DNA of 64,000 nt. Source: UBA1731 sp964567665. Its GTDB lineage: Bacteria; Verrucomicrobiota; Kiritimatiellia; RFP12; UBA1067. The stretch covers positions 38,513 through 102,512 of the forward strand of contig CAZMNN010000003.1 of NCBI GenBank assembly GCA_964567665.1, given 5' to 3'. Of this stretch, positions 1 through 7,592 are shown piece by piece; position 1 is the first letter of the stretch, and every line of letters starts with the position of its first letter. Both the position numbers and the translations under genes were made by a program. The notes beneath the pieces were generated by a model, which was given only the letters and a program-made list of their open reading frames with translations, was not told the origin of the DNA and did not search any database.

Positions 1-615
1 CTCTCCATGGAATATCCACAGCGGCGTCTTGGCCGCGCTGTCCGCCATCAGCGGATCCCCGGCGCCGCACACCGGTATGGCGCCGGCGAAATACCCTGGA
101 TAGCGCAGAACCATGTCCCACGTTCCGTATCCGCCAAGCGATATCCCGGTGACGAGTATGCGTTTGGCGTCCACCGGATATCTTTCGCATATGTCGTCGA
201 GCAGCCCCTTCAGCAGCGATATCATCGGCGGCGTCGACAACGGCATCTGCGCGTCGCGCAGACGGAAGAAGACCGGACTCCAAGCGGTGAACGGCGGAGC
301 CTGCGGCGCGACGACTATCGCCGGCTCGCGGTTGCGGCTCCACCAGACAAGCCCGCCGACGCCATGCGTGAGCTGCGACACGTTGTTCGTGCCGCATTCT
401 CCCGAACCGTGCAGGAACAGGACGAGCGGCACTCCGTTCGTCGCCGTCTGCGGAATGTCCGGAACGAAAATCCTGTAGCGCAGGGATGTTCCTCGGCCGG
501 GGCTGTATGCCGCCGGCACTGTCAGGCTTGCGAGGTCGTTCGTGCCGTACGGCCTGAACCCGTACGCAGACGAAGCCAGCGCAAGCACAAGGGATATGCA
601 CGCAAGACGCATCAT
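1..615 (-). CDS. Secreted alpha/beta-hydrolase (esterase/PHB-depolymerase-like), 3' end outside window
   Basis: The frame is open from two consecutive ATGs (615 and 612) to the window edge, so the C-terminus is missing. The N-terminus is a signal peptide (MMRLACISLVLALASSAYG), so the product is exported. Visible hydrolase features are an oxyanion-type loop HGSGECGTNN and the nucleophile elbow GISLGGYGTWD (G-x-S-x-G with the catalytic serine). These are typical of the poly(3-hydroxybutyrate) depolymerase / acetyl-xylan esterase-like branch of the alpha/beta-hydrolases. The catalytic Asp/His lie beyond the window. It starts 9 bp after the hydG-like stop and is probably co-transcribed. Substrate unknown; an esterase acting on acylated polysaccharide would suit the other secreted enzymes here, but this is inference. 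Confidence 0.8.
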   Translation of the reverse strand, partial: MMRLACISLVLALASSAYGFRPYGTNDLASLTVPAAYSPGRGTSLRYRIFVPDIPQTATNGVPLVLFLHGSGECGTNNVSQLTHGVGGLVWWSRNREPAIVVAPQAPPFTAWSPVFFRLRDAQMPLSTPPMISLLKGLLDDICERYPVDAKRILVTGISLGGYGTWDMVLRYPGYFAGAIPVCGAGDPLMADSAAKTPLWIFHGE

Positions 616-624
616 GGCGGCCAA

Positions 625-2160
625 TCAGAAGAACAGATCCCTCGAACCGGCGCAGGTGGCGTCATACTGCCTCTTCACCTGCGGATAGAACTTCGGCACC
701 CACTCCTCTATTCCGCGAAGCTCCTTCTCTATCAGCGCATTGCCGATGCGCACCGTCTCCGGATCCTTTGCGAAGTCGTCAAGCCACTCGCGGAAGGTCA
801 GCACCGCGTTGATCTTGCAGAACTTACCCTCGCGCCCGGTCTTCAGCGCATCCATTATGCACCCGCCCGTGCGGCCGCAGCGGTAGCCCGCCGTGCAGAA
901 GCTCGTGATCACTCCGCGCTCTGCGAGATACCTCACCATCGTCTCAATCGAGCGGTTGTCCCCAAGCATGAACTGCTGTCTCGTCTTCTCCTGCCGCGCT
1001 TCGTCCTCAAAGTCGCTGTAGCCCTTTATCGCTATGTTCGACGAGCAGTCGAGCTGCGTCATGCCGTGGTTCAGCACACGGTTGCGCGATTCCGGACGCT
1101 CACGCGCCGTCACTATCATGCCGGTGTAAGGCACCGACAGCCTCATTATCACCAGAATGCGCGCAAACGTATCGTCGTCTATCAGCCACGGCGACTCCTC
1201 CGGAACGCGGGTTCCGCTCGCCGGTTCAAGGCGAGGGAACGAAATCGTGTGCGGCCCGATGTTGAACCACCGCTCAAGGTCGCGGGCGTGAAGAATCGTG
1301 GCCAGCACCTCGAAGCGCCAGTCGCACAGTCCGTACAGCACTCCAAGCCCCACATCGTCCACACCCGCCTCCATGCAGCGGTGGAAGCACGTAGTGCGCC
1401 AGTCGTAGTTGCCCTTGACGCTCCAGGACGGATGCATCGATTCGTACAGTTTCCTGTTGTACGTCTCCTGAAACACCTGGAACGTACCGATCCCGACCTC
1501 GTGCAGAAGCCGCAGATCCTCGACCGGAAGCGGTGCGGCGTTCACATTGACCCTGCGGATTCCGACCGGCGCGCCGGTCTTCGGCGCCTTCACCTGCCGC
1601 GCATAGCAAGTTCTGATCGTCTCGGCGATGTATTCGGTGGAGGTTGTCGGATGCTCGCCGTATACCGCTATCAGACGCTTGTGCCCGATGCGCCCCGCAA
1701 GTACGTCCACTTCCTCCTTCAGCTCGTCCATCGTCAGAACCCGACGCTTCTGCTGTTCGTTCCCGTTCCGGAATCCGCAGTAGCGGCAGCCGTTCACGCA
1801 AAGGTTCGACATGTACAGCGGAGCGAACATGACGATGCGGTTGTCGTAAACCTTGTGCTTGATGCGGTCGGCGGCGGCGCGCATCTCCTCGAAAAGATCC
1901 TTGTCTGTCACGCGCATGAGCGCCGCCGTCTCGGAGATCTCAAGCGTCTCGCAGGTGGATTCCGCTTTCGCGATTATCTCGCGGATTCGTGCGGGATCGA
2001 CGGGTGCGGCGTCCGCCGCCTCCAAGGTTTGGTTGATCAGGTCTTCATCAATGAAGTGCCTGCCGCCCGGAAGATACCGGTCTATCTCCTCCTGGACAAC
2101 AAAATTGCCCGTGTAGTCGGCGGCATCCCTGAAATGCCTTATGTTGAACGACTTGCCCAT
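625..2160 (-). CDS. hydG: [FeFe]-hydrogenase maturase HydG-like radical SAM tyrosine lyase, atypical C-terminal cysteine motif
   Basis: 511 aa, a usual length for HydG, which cleaves tyrosine to supply CO and CN for the [FeFe]-hydrogenase H-cluster. The radical-SAM motif CVNGCRYC (Cys121, 125, 128) follows the family's LYMSN segment. The rest reads as HydG/ThiH family throughout (VNVNAAPL, GIGTFQVFQETY, ISFPRLEPASG). In described HydG proteins a C-terminal CX2CX22C motif holds the auxiliary cluster with the dangler iron. Here the first and last cysteines (422, 448) are present but the middle position (425) is Gly, in CTAGYRCGRTGGC, with extra Cys at 428 and 434. It could be a HydG with shifted ligands or a paralogue with another role. 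hydE, hydF and a hydrogenase are not in the window. Confidence 0.85.
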   Translation of the reverse strand: MGKSFNIRHFRDAADYTGNFVVQEEIDRYLPGGRHFIDEDLINQTLEAADAAPVDPARIREIIAKAESTCETLEISETAALMRVTDKDLFEEMRAAADRIKHKVYDNRIVMFAPLYMSNLCVNGCRYCGFRNGNEQQKRRVLTMDELKEEVDVLAGRIGHKRLIAVYGEHPTTSTEYIAETIRTCYARQVKAPKTGAPVGIRRVNVNAAPLPVEDLRLLHEVGIGTFQVFQETYNRKLYESMHPSWSVKGNYDWRTTCFHRCMEAGVDDVGLGVLYGLCDWRFEVLATILHARDLERWFNIGPHTISFPRLEPASGTRVPEESPWLIDDDTFARILVIMRLSVPYTGMIVTARERPESRNRVLNHGMTQLDCSSNIAIKGYSDFEDEARQEKTRQQFMLGDNRSIETMVRYLAERGVITSFCTAGYRCGRTGGCIMDALKTGREGKFCKINAVLTFREWLDDFAKDPETVRIGNALIEKELRGIEEWVPKFYPQVKRQYDATCAGSRDLFF

Positions 2161-2201
2161 CTCCGCTATCCCCTCCTCATACGGATCTCCGATAAAGATA
2201 C

Positions 2202-2252
2202 GGGCGGTCGCGTAGCCGCGTCCGCCCGGTGTAACCGTCGCCGTCAGGCGAC
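2202..2252 (-). terminator. Two hairpins between rpmB and hydG
   Basis: Two inverted repeats fill the rpmB-hydG gap. GGGCGG/CCGCCC (2202-2227) has an inner CGCG/CGCG pair. GTCGCC/GGCGAC (2237-2252) has a 4-nt loop. The first is followed on the minus strand by a short TATCTTTAT run, so it may attenuate transcription from the ribosomal genes into hydG. No strong U-tract is present, so terminator function is uncertain. Confidence 0.3.
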
Positions 2253-2266
2253 CGTTCTGGCATGGC

Positions 2267-2497
2267 TTAGGCCTTCACGACCTTGCCGCTCTTGATGCAC
2301 CTGGCGCACAGGCACATACGCTTCGTGTTGCCCTTCCCGTCGGACACCCGCACATCGTGCAGGTTGGGAAGGAAGCGACGCTTAGAGATGCCCGTCGTGT
2401 GCAGACCGATGCCGCCTTTGTACTTGGGCGAACCCTTGCGTACGATCGACCGGCCCGCTGCGGGCTTCTTCCCGCACATTTCACATACTCTGGCCAT
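2267..2497 (-). CDS. rpmB: 50S ribosomal protein L28
   Basis: 76 aa, normal for bacterial L28, a large-subunit protein. It has the family N-terminus MARVCEMCGKKP and the segment GISKRRFLPNLHDVRV. Two cysteine pairs (CEMC near the N-terminus and CLCARC near the C-terminus) make this the zinc-binding 'C+' form of L28. It lies 27 bp downstream of rpsA on the same strand, probably in the same transcript. An AGGAGAGAAATAAA-type Shine-Dalgarno precedes the ATG. Confidence 0.96.
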   Translation of the reverse strand: MARVCEMCGKKPAAGRSIVRKGSPKYKGGIGLHTTGISKRRFLPNLHDVRVSDGKGNTKRMCLCARCIKSGKVVKA

Positions 2498-2524
2498 TTT
2501 ATTTCTCTCCTTGGATAGATTGTT

Positions 2525-4279
2525 TCAGTTCGCTTCGCCAGGCTGCCATTCGACATTCTGGAACGCCTCGTCGAACGCCGCTCCGAGACCGCCGAACGAC
2601 TCGCCGCCGTCGGCAACCGTCGCGGTGCCGTCCGTCGTCATGTCGGACTCGGCGGAAAGCGCCTTGACCTCGTCCTCGGTCATGTTGACCGCACGGATGG
2701 AAAGCCCGATGCGACGCTCGTTGCGGTCCACCTTGACCACACGGGCCTCGACCTCCTGGCCGACCTGAAGGACGTCCTTGACCTTCTCGACACGCTCGTC
2801 GGCGATCTGCGATATGTGAACGAGACCGTCCACGCCGTCCTCAAGCTCGATGAACGCACCGAAGGACGCAATCTTGGAGACCTTGCCCTTGACGAGCTGT
2901 CCGACCTTGTACTTGGACGCGATTTCAGACCACGGATCCTGAGAGGCCTGCTTGAGACCGAGCGAAATGCGCTGCTCCTGAGGATTGACCTCAAGAACGA
3001 TCGCCTCAACCTCCTTGCCCTTCTCAAGGCACTCGGAAGGATGGTTGATCTTGCGCGTCCAGCTCATGTCGCTCACATGGATCATGCCGTCGATGCCCTC
3101 TTCCAGCTCGACGAATGCGCCGTAGGTCGTGAAGTTGCGCACCTTGCCCTTGACGCGGGTGCCTACGGGGTAGCGCTCCTTGACCGTATCCCACGGGTTC
3201 GCCATGCACTGCTTGAGGCCGAGCGAAATCTTCTGATCCTTCGAGTTGACGTCGAGAATCTCGACCTCCACCTCGTCGCCGACGTTGAGCATGTCGCTCG
3301 CACGGGCGACGCGCTTCGTCCAGCTGAACTCGCTGATGTGGACGAGACCTTCGATGTTCGGCGCAATCTCGACGAACGCACCGTAGGCGGCGAGATTGAC
3401 GACCTTGCCCTTGACGCGGGTGCCCTTCGGGAACTGCTCCGCAATCGTGTCCCACGGATTCTCCGAAAGCTGCCTGAGACCGAGCGAAATGCGCTCGCGC
3501 TCCTGATCGACGTCAAGAACCATGATGTCAAGCTCCTGCCCGACCTTGAGAAGCTCGGACGGATGCTTGATGCGACCCCAGCTCATGTCGGTGATGTGGA
3601 GAAGGCCGTCGATGCCGTCGAGGTCGATGAACGCGCCGAAATCGGTGATGTTCTTGACGCGGCCCTTGCGCACCTCGCCCTTCGCGAGGGAGGAAAGAAG
3701 CTCGGCCTTCTTCTCGGCCATCGTCCCCTCGATGAGTTCGCGGCGGGAAATGATCACGTTGCGGCGCTCTGCGGAGATCTTGATGACCTTGAAATCGTAG
3801 GTCTGGCCGATGTACGGGGTAAGGTCGCGGATCGGCATGATGTCAAGCTGCGAACCGGGGAGGAACGCCTCGACTCCGTCCACGTCAACGATGAGACCGC
3901 CGTTGACCTTGGAGCGGATCGTACCCTTGACGACACAACCCTCGACATAGCGCTCCTGCACCATCTTCCAGCGGATCTGAGCGTCTGCGCTGTGCTTCGA
4001 AAGCTTCAGGGCCCCGGTGCGGTCATCTTCGAGCGCGATGATCATCACGCTGAACTTGTGACCCGGAACCGCCTCTGCGGGATCGGAAAATTCGTCGAGC
4101 TTTACTTCACCCTCGGACTTGTAGCCGATGTCGGTGAACACTGTGTCGCCCTTGACTGCTGAAACGGTTCCCTCCACGATGGAACCGGCCTTGAACGTGG
4201 ATCCCTTGCCGGCGCCGGCAAGAAGTTCCGCCATTGCGGCGGATTTGTCGCCCGCCTCAACGGGTTTGCGAATAGCCAT
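2525..4279 (-). CDS. rpsA: 30S ribosomal protein S1, six S1 domains
   Basis: S1 helps load mRNA onto the 30S subunit. The chosen start (ATG at 4279, MAIRKPVEAGDK) gives 584 aa; an upstream in-frame ATG at 4354 would add 25 low-complexity residues (RPLAQRREGRG...) and looks non-coding. Six S1/OB-fold repeats are visible, each with the G-x-V...G-A-F...G-L-x-H-x-S pattern, for example VKGKVVNLAAYGAFVE and VKGKVSKIASFGAFIE. The leader is A-rich (AACAAGAAAACTACAAAA) without a clear Shine-Dalgarno, as is common for rpsA, whose own product helps initiation. Downstream it is followed by rpmB. Confidence 0.95.
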   Translation of the reverse strand: MAIRKPVEAGDKSAAMAELLAGAGKGSTFKAGSIVEGTVSAVKGDTVFTDIGYKSEGEVKLDEFSDPAEAVPGHKFSVMIIALEDDRTGALKLSKHSADAQIRWKMVQERYVEGCVVKGTIRSKVNGGLIVDVDGVEAFLPGSQLDIMPIRDLTPYIGQTYDFKVIKISAERRNVIISRRELIEGTMAEKKAELLSSLAKGEVRKGRVKNITDFGAFIDLDGIDGLLHITDMSWGRIKHPSELLKVGQELDIMVLDVDQERERISLGLRQLSENPWDTIAEQFPKGTRVKGKVVNLAAYGAFVEIAPNIEGLVHISEFSWTKRVARASDMLNVGDEVEVEILDVNSKDQKISLGLKQCMANPWDTVKERYPVGTRVKGKVRNFTTYGAFVELEEGIDGMIHVSDMSWTRKINHPSECLEKGKEVEAIVLEVNPQEQRISLGLKQASQDPWSEIASKYKVGQLVKGKVSKIASFGAFIELEDGVDGLVHISQIADERVEKVKDVLQVGQEVEARVVKVDRNERRIGLSIRAVNMTEDEVKALSAESDMTTDGTATVADGGESFGGLGAAFDEAFQNVEWQPGEAN

Positions 4280-4411
4280 TTTTGTAGTTTTCTTGTTTGT
4301 CTGCGTTCGCGGTTTTCTGCCGCGCCCTTCCCGTCTTTGGGCAAGAGGGCGCATAAGATATCAAAAAACGCACAAAAAGGCAAGGTGAAACAACCGGATC
4401 TCAAAGCGGAT

Positions 4412-4711
4412 TCAGCGGGACTGGACATCCTGGCTGCGACGGTTCTTTCGCAGGTAGTGGAAGTACAGGGAAAGATCAACCGAAACAAGCGCCATGTCGG
4501 TGATGTACACCGCTACGAGCCAATCGTTTGACGGAACCGAATCGAGAAGCCGTGCAAGGATGCCGCCGACATAGCCACACATCACGATGATCATGAACAT
4601 GGGGCTTTTGCCGTCAACACGTTTGGCCCGGTACGTACGCACGATTGCGAACGGCCAGGAGAAGCCGAACGCAAACAGCATGAAGAACTCGCAGATCTGA
4701 GACGCTTCCAC
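4412..4711 (-). CDS. Small three-TM membrane protein (PQ-loop/SWEET-like)
   Basis: 99 aa with three hydrophobic segments (about residues 6-27, 36-57 and 66-88) and a basic C-terminal tail (YLRKNRRSQDVQSR). The segment RVDGKSPMFMIIVMCGYVGGI, between and in TM1/TM2, resembles PQ-loop/SemiSWEET-type small membrane proteins, but the PQ dipeptide itself is not seen, so the family is tentative. It lies 12 bp after the upstream PilB-type ATPase stop and precedes rpsA, so it is likely in the same leftward transcript. Function unknown. Confidence 0.6.
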   Translation of the reverse strand: MEASQICEFFMLFAFGFSWPFAIVRTYRAKRVDGKSPMFMIIVMCGYVGGILARLLDSVPSNDWLVAVYITDMALVSVDLSLYFHYLRKNRRSQDVQSR

Positions 4712-4723
4712 GGCAAAGCCACA

Positions 4724-6433
4724 TTACGTGTAGCGCAGCACCTCATCCACGGTGGTGTAGCCGTCGAGGATTGCGCGGACGCCATCTTCGCGCATGGTGC
4801 GCATACCCAGCTCCCGCGCCTTTTCGCGGATTATGAGCGTGGGGGAGCGCTTGTTGATGAGTTCGCGGATCGGGTTGGTTATCCGCAGATACTCGAAGAT
4901 CGCCTTGCGCCCCTTGTATCCAGTCCCGTTGCAGGTCTTGCATCCTTTGCCGAAGTAGAACGGACGCCCGCCGATCTGGTCGCGAGTGAGCGAAATGCGG
5001 TCAAGCGTCTCGTCGTCAGGCTCGTACGGCTGCTTGCACTCCTTGCAGCAGGTACGGAGAAGTCGCTGCCCAAGCACAGCCTCAAGCGTGGATGCCACCA
5101 TGTACGGCGGCACGTTCATGTCAACGAAACGCATGACGGCGCCTGCGGCGTCGTTCGTGTGGAGCGTGGAGAACACAAGATGGCCTGTGAGTGCGGCCTG
5201 GATTGCGACTTCAGCCGTCTCAAGGTCGCGGATTTCGCCGATGAGCATGATATCCGGGTCTTGACGCAGGAAGGCGCGAAGCACCTTCGGGAACGTGTTG
5301 CCGACCTCATGGTTGACAGGCACCTGCACGATGCCGTCCACGTCATATTCGACCGGCTCCTCTGCGGTGAGGATTTTCGTGTCGATGGAGTTGATGCGGC
5401 GAAGCACCGAATAGAGCGTGGTCGTCTTGCCGGAGCCGGTCGGCCCCGTCACGACGATGATTCCGTTCGGCTTTTCGATGTCCATCGTTATCTGCTCGTA
5501 CACGTCCTCCGCAAGCCCTACGTTCTCAAGGTCGAGCGACGTCGCGCTCTGGTCGAGAATACGCATAACCACGGATTCACCGTGCACTGTCGGCAGACAC
5601 GACACGCGGAGATCCACCGGCCGCCCGGCAACATTGATCGCTATGCGACCATCCTGCGGGACGCGGCGCTCGGCGATGTTAAGCCCTGCCATGATCTTCA
5701 CGCGGGAGATGATCGCCGGCGCCATCGATACGTCCGGAGCCTTCATCGCGTAAAGTGCGCCGTCCACACGGTAGCGGATCTGGAAATCCTTCTCGAACGG
5801 CTCGATGTGGATGTCGGCCGCACGATCCACGACGCCCTGATAGAGAATCAGGTTCACAAACTTGACGACTGCATTGTTGTTCGCCGCACCTTCGAGCGCC
5901 GCAACGTCGTTGGGGTCGCTCTTGATGCTCTCATCCATGTCCATGCCGGAGCCGAGGCTCTTGAGCATGTCCGCCACGGATTCGGTGTCGTCGCCGTAGT
6001 ACTGCGATATGCGGCTGCGCACATCCTCCGCACGCGCCATGACGAAGCGCACCTCCTTGGTAAGCACGAATGCGAGTTCATCCGAGACGCGGGGATCGAT
6101 GAGATCACTTGTGGCGAGCGTGACGCTCGTCTCGTCGGCGGCGACTGCAAGCACGTTGTACATGCGAGCAACCGACGTCGGTATGGACTGAACCACGTCC
6201 GTATCGAGCGTCATCTCCGAAAGGTCTACGACGTCGCAGCCCTGATACGCGGCCATCATGCTGAGGAGGTCGTCCTCCGTCACGTATTCGCCGTCAATCA
6301 GTATCTGGCGGAGCGTCTTGCCGGTAGGATTCTTGGCCTCCTCAAGTATCGTATCGACCTGTCCGTCGTCAAGGACGCCGTTCTGCACGAGCAGGTCGAG
6401 AAGCGGATCGAGCGGTTTGCGTGTGTCTGCCAT
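4724..6433 (-). CDS. pilB: PilB/GspE-type secretion/pilus assembly ATPase (copy 1)
   Basis: 569 aa, normal for the family. It has an N-terminal MshEN/T2SE-N domain (about 1-160) and then a GspE ATPase core. Walker A is GPTGSGKTTTLYS, the Asp box is IMLIGEIRDLETAEVA, and the His box is TGHLVFSTLHTND. A zinc-binding module with paired CKEC...CKTC sits near residue 460-500. Such hexameric ATPases power type IV pilus extension or type II secretion from the cytoplasmic face of the inner membrane. It lies 29 bp downstream of pilT and is co-oriented with a second PilB paralogue. An AAGGGA sequence 12 nt before the ATG may be the ribosome binding site. I cannot tell pilus from secretion use because no pilin or secretin is in the window. 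Confidence 0.9.
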   Translation of the reverse strand: MADTRKPLDPLLDLLVQNGVLDDGQVDTILEEAKNPTGKTLRQILIDGEYVTEDDLLSMMAAYQGCDVVDLSEMTLDTDVVQSIPTSVARMYNVLAVAADETSVTLATSDLIDPRVSDELAFVLTKEVRFVMARAEDVRSRISQYYGDDTESVADMLKSLGSGMDMDESIKSDPNDVAALEGAANNNAVVKFVNLILYQGVVDRAADIHIEPFEKDFQIRYRVDGALYAMKAPDVSMAPAIISRVKIMAGLNIAERRVPQDGRIAINVAGRPVDLRVSCLPTVHGESVVMRILDQSATSLDLENVGLAEDVYEQITMDIEKPNGIIVVTGPTGSGKTTTLYSVLRRINSIDTKILTAEEPVEYDVDGIVQVPVNHEVGNTFPKVLRAFLRQDPDIMLIGEIRDLETAEVAIQAALTGHLVFSTLHTNDAAGAVMRFVDMNVPPYMVASTLEAVLGQRLLRTCCKECKQPYEPDDETLDRISLTRDQIGGRPFYFGKGCKTCNGTGYKGRKAIFEYLRITNPIRELINKRSPTLIIREKARELGMRTMREDGVRAILDGYTTVDEVLRYT

Positions 6434-6462
6434 CGTGAATGTGTCCCTTCGGTTTCGGAGTG

Positions 6463-7551
6463 CTACCGCCCCATGTCTTCCTTGAGCTTCGCCACAACGC
6501 TGTCCGGATCCTGCGATTTCGTTATCAGGTCGTCATAGGAGATAAGCCCGTTCTTGAAGTGATCCAGCAGGCAGCTGTCGAGCGTAACCATGCCGAACTT
6601 CGCACCCGTCTGCATGTCAGACTTGATCATGTTCGTCTTGTTGTCGCGGATGCGGCTCTGGATGGCCGGGGTGGAGATCATTATCTCGAACGCCGCTATG
6701 CGTCCATGCACCTCGCCGTTCGGCTCGACCTTCGGGAGCAGTATCTGCGATATCACCGCCTGAAGTCCGGACGCCAGCTGGGTGCGTATCTGCTGCTGCT
6801 GATTCGTCGGGAACGCATCGACGATACGGTCGATCGTCTCGGCGGCGCCCGTCGTGTGCAGGGTGCCGAACACCAGATGGCCCGTCTCCGCTGCGGTGAT
6901 TGCGGCGCCGATCGTCTCAAGGTCGCGCATTTCGCCGACGAGGATCACGTCGGGGTCCTGGCGGAGCGCCCGGCGTATCGCCTCCGCGAAGCTCGGCACG
7001 TCGTCCCCGACCTCGCGCTGCGTCACAAGCGACTTGTCCGACTTGTGGTAGAACTCGATCGGGTCTTCGATCGTGATGATGTGCACACCACGTTCATGGT
7101 TGATCACGTTGAGCATGGAGGCGAGCGTCGTGGACTTGCCGGAACCGGTCGGCCCCGTCACGAGGATGAGGCCTCGCGGCTTGAACAGCAGCTCCTTGAC
7201 GGTGTCCGGCAGACCTATCTGCTCAAGAGTGAGCAGCGTGGACGGAATCATGCGGAGAACCGCACCCCAGTTCTTGCGCTCACGGAACACGCTTACGCGG
7301 AAGCGCGTACCGTCGGCATGGGCAAGCGCGAAGTCTGCGCCGCCGTTCTTTTCGACTTCGGCCAGCTGCTCCTCGTTGCACATCTGGCTGCACAGCGCAT
7401 ACGAATCCTCCGGCGTAAGCACCTCTTCGGATATCGGCTGCAGTTCGCCGTGCACACGCAGCTCCGGCGGCATGTTGGCGCGCACGTGCAGGTCGGAGGC
7501 GCCATATTCAATTGTAGCCGCAAGCAAATCTTCAACTGTTATGTCTGTCAT
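6463..7551 (-). CDS. pilT: Twitching motility/pilus retraction ATPase PilT
   Basis: 362 aa, typical of PilT. An N-terminal PAS-like region begins ITVEDLLAATIEYGASDLHV. Walker A is GPTGSGKSTTLAS, the Asp box is ILVGEMRDLETIGAA and the His box is GHLVFGTLHTTGAAE. The PilT-specific AIRNLIR-type element appears here as PAIQSRIRDNKT. Unlike the neighbouring PilB proteins it has no zinc-binding cysteine pairs. The role is powering pilus depolymerisation and retraction. It sits between two PilB-type genes in a three-gene ATPase cluster, with AAAGGA 8 nt before the ATG. Confidence 0.93.
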   Translation of the reverse strand: MTDITVEDLLAATIEYGASDLHVRANMPPELRVHGELQPISEEVLTPEDSYALCSQMCNEEQLAEVEKNGGADFALAHADGTRFRVSVFRERKNWGAVLRMIPSTLLTLEQIGLPDTVKELLFKPRGLILVTGPTGSGKSTTLASMLNVINHERGVHIITIEDPIEFYHKSDKSLVTQREVGDDVPSFAEAIRRALRQDPDVILVGEMRDLETIGAAITAAETGHLVFGTLHTTGAAETIDRIVDAFPTNQQQQIRTQLASGLQAVISQILLPKVEPNGEVHGRIAAFEIMISTPAIQSRIRDNKTNMIKSDMQTGAKFGMVTLDSCLLDHFKNGLISYDDLITKSQDPDSVVAKLKEDMGR

Positions 7552-7592
7552 GTCAACGTCCTTTCAGTTCCGCACAGGCGGTCTCCGCCGCG

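Noticed and set aside
7..2295. Plus-strand 762-aa open frame
   Set aside because: Antisense to the esterase, hydG and spacer. Its residues are Arg/His-rich and lack any family pattern, while the minus-strand frames encode clear enzymes.
2816..4162. Plus-strand 448-aa open frame
   Set aside because: Antisense to the S1 repeats of rpsA; composition is the mirror of the real gene.
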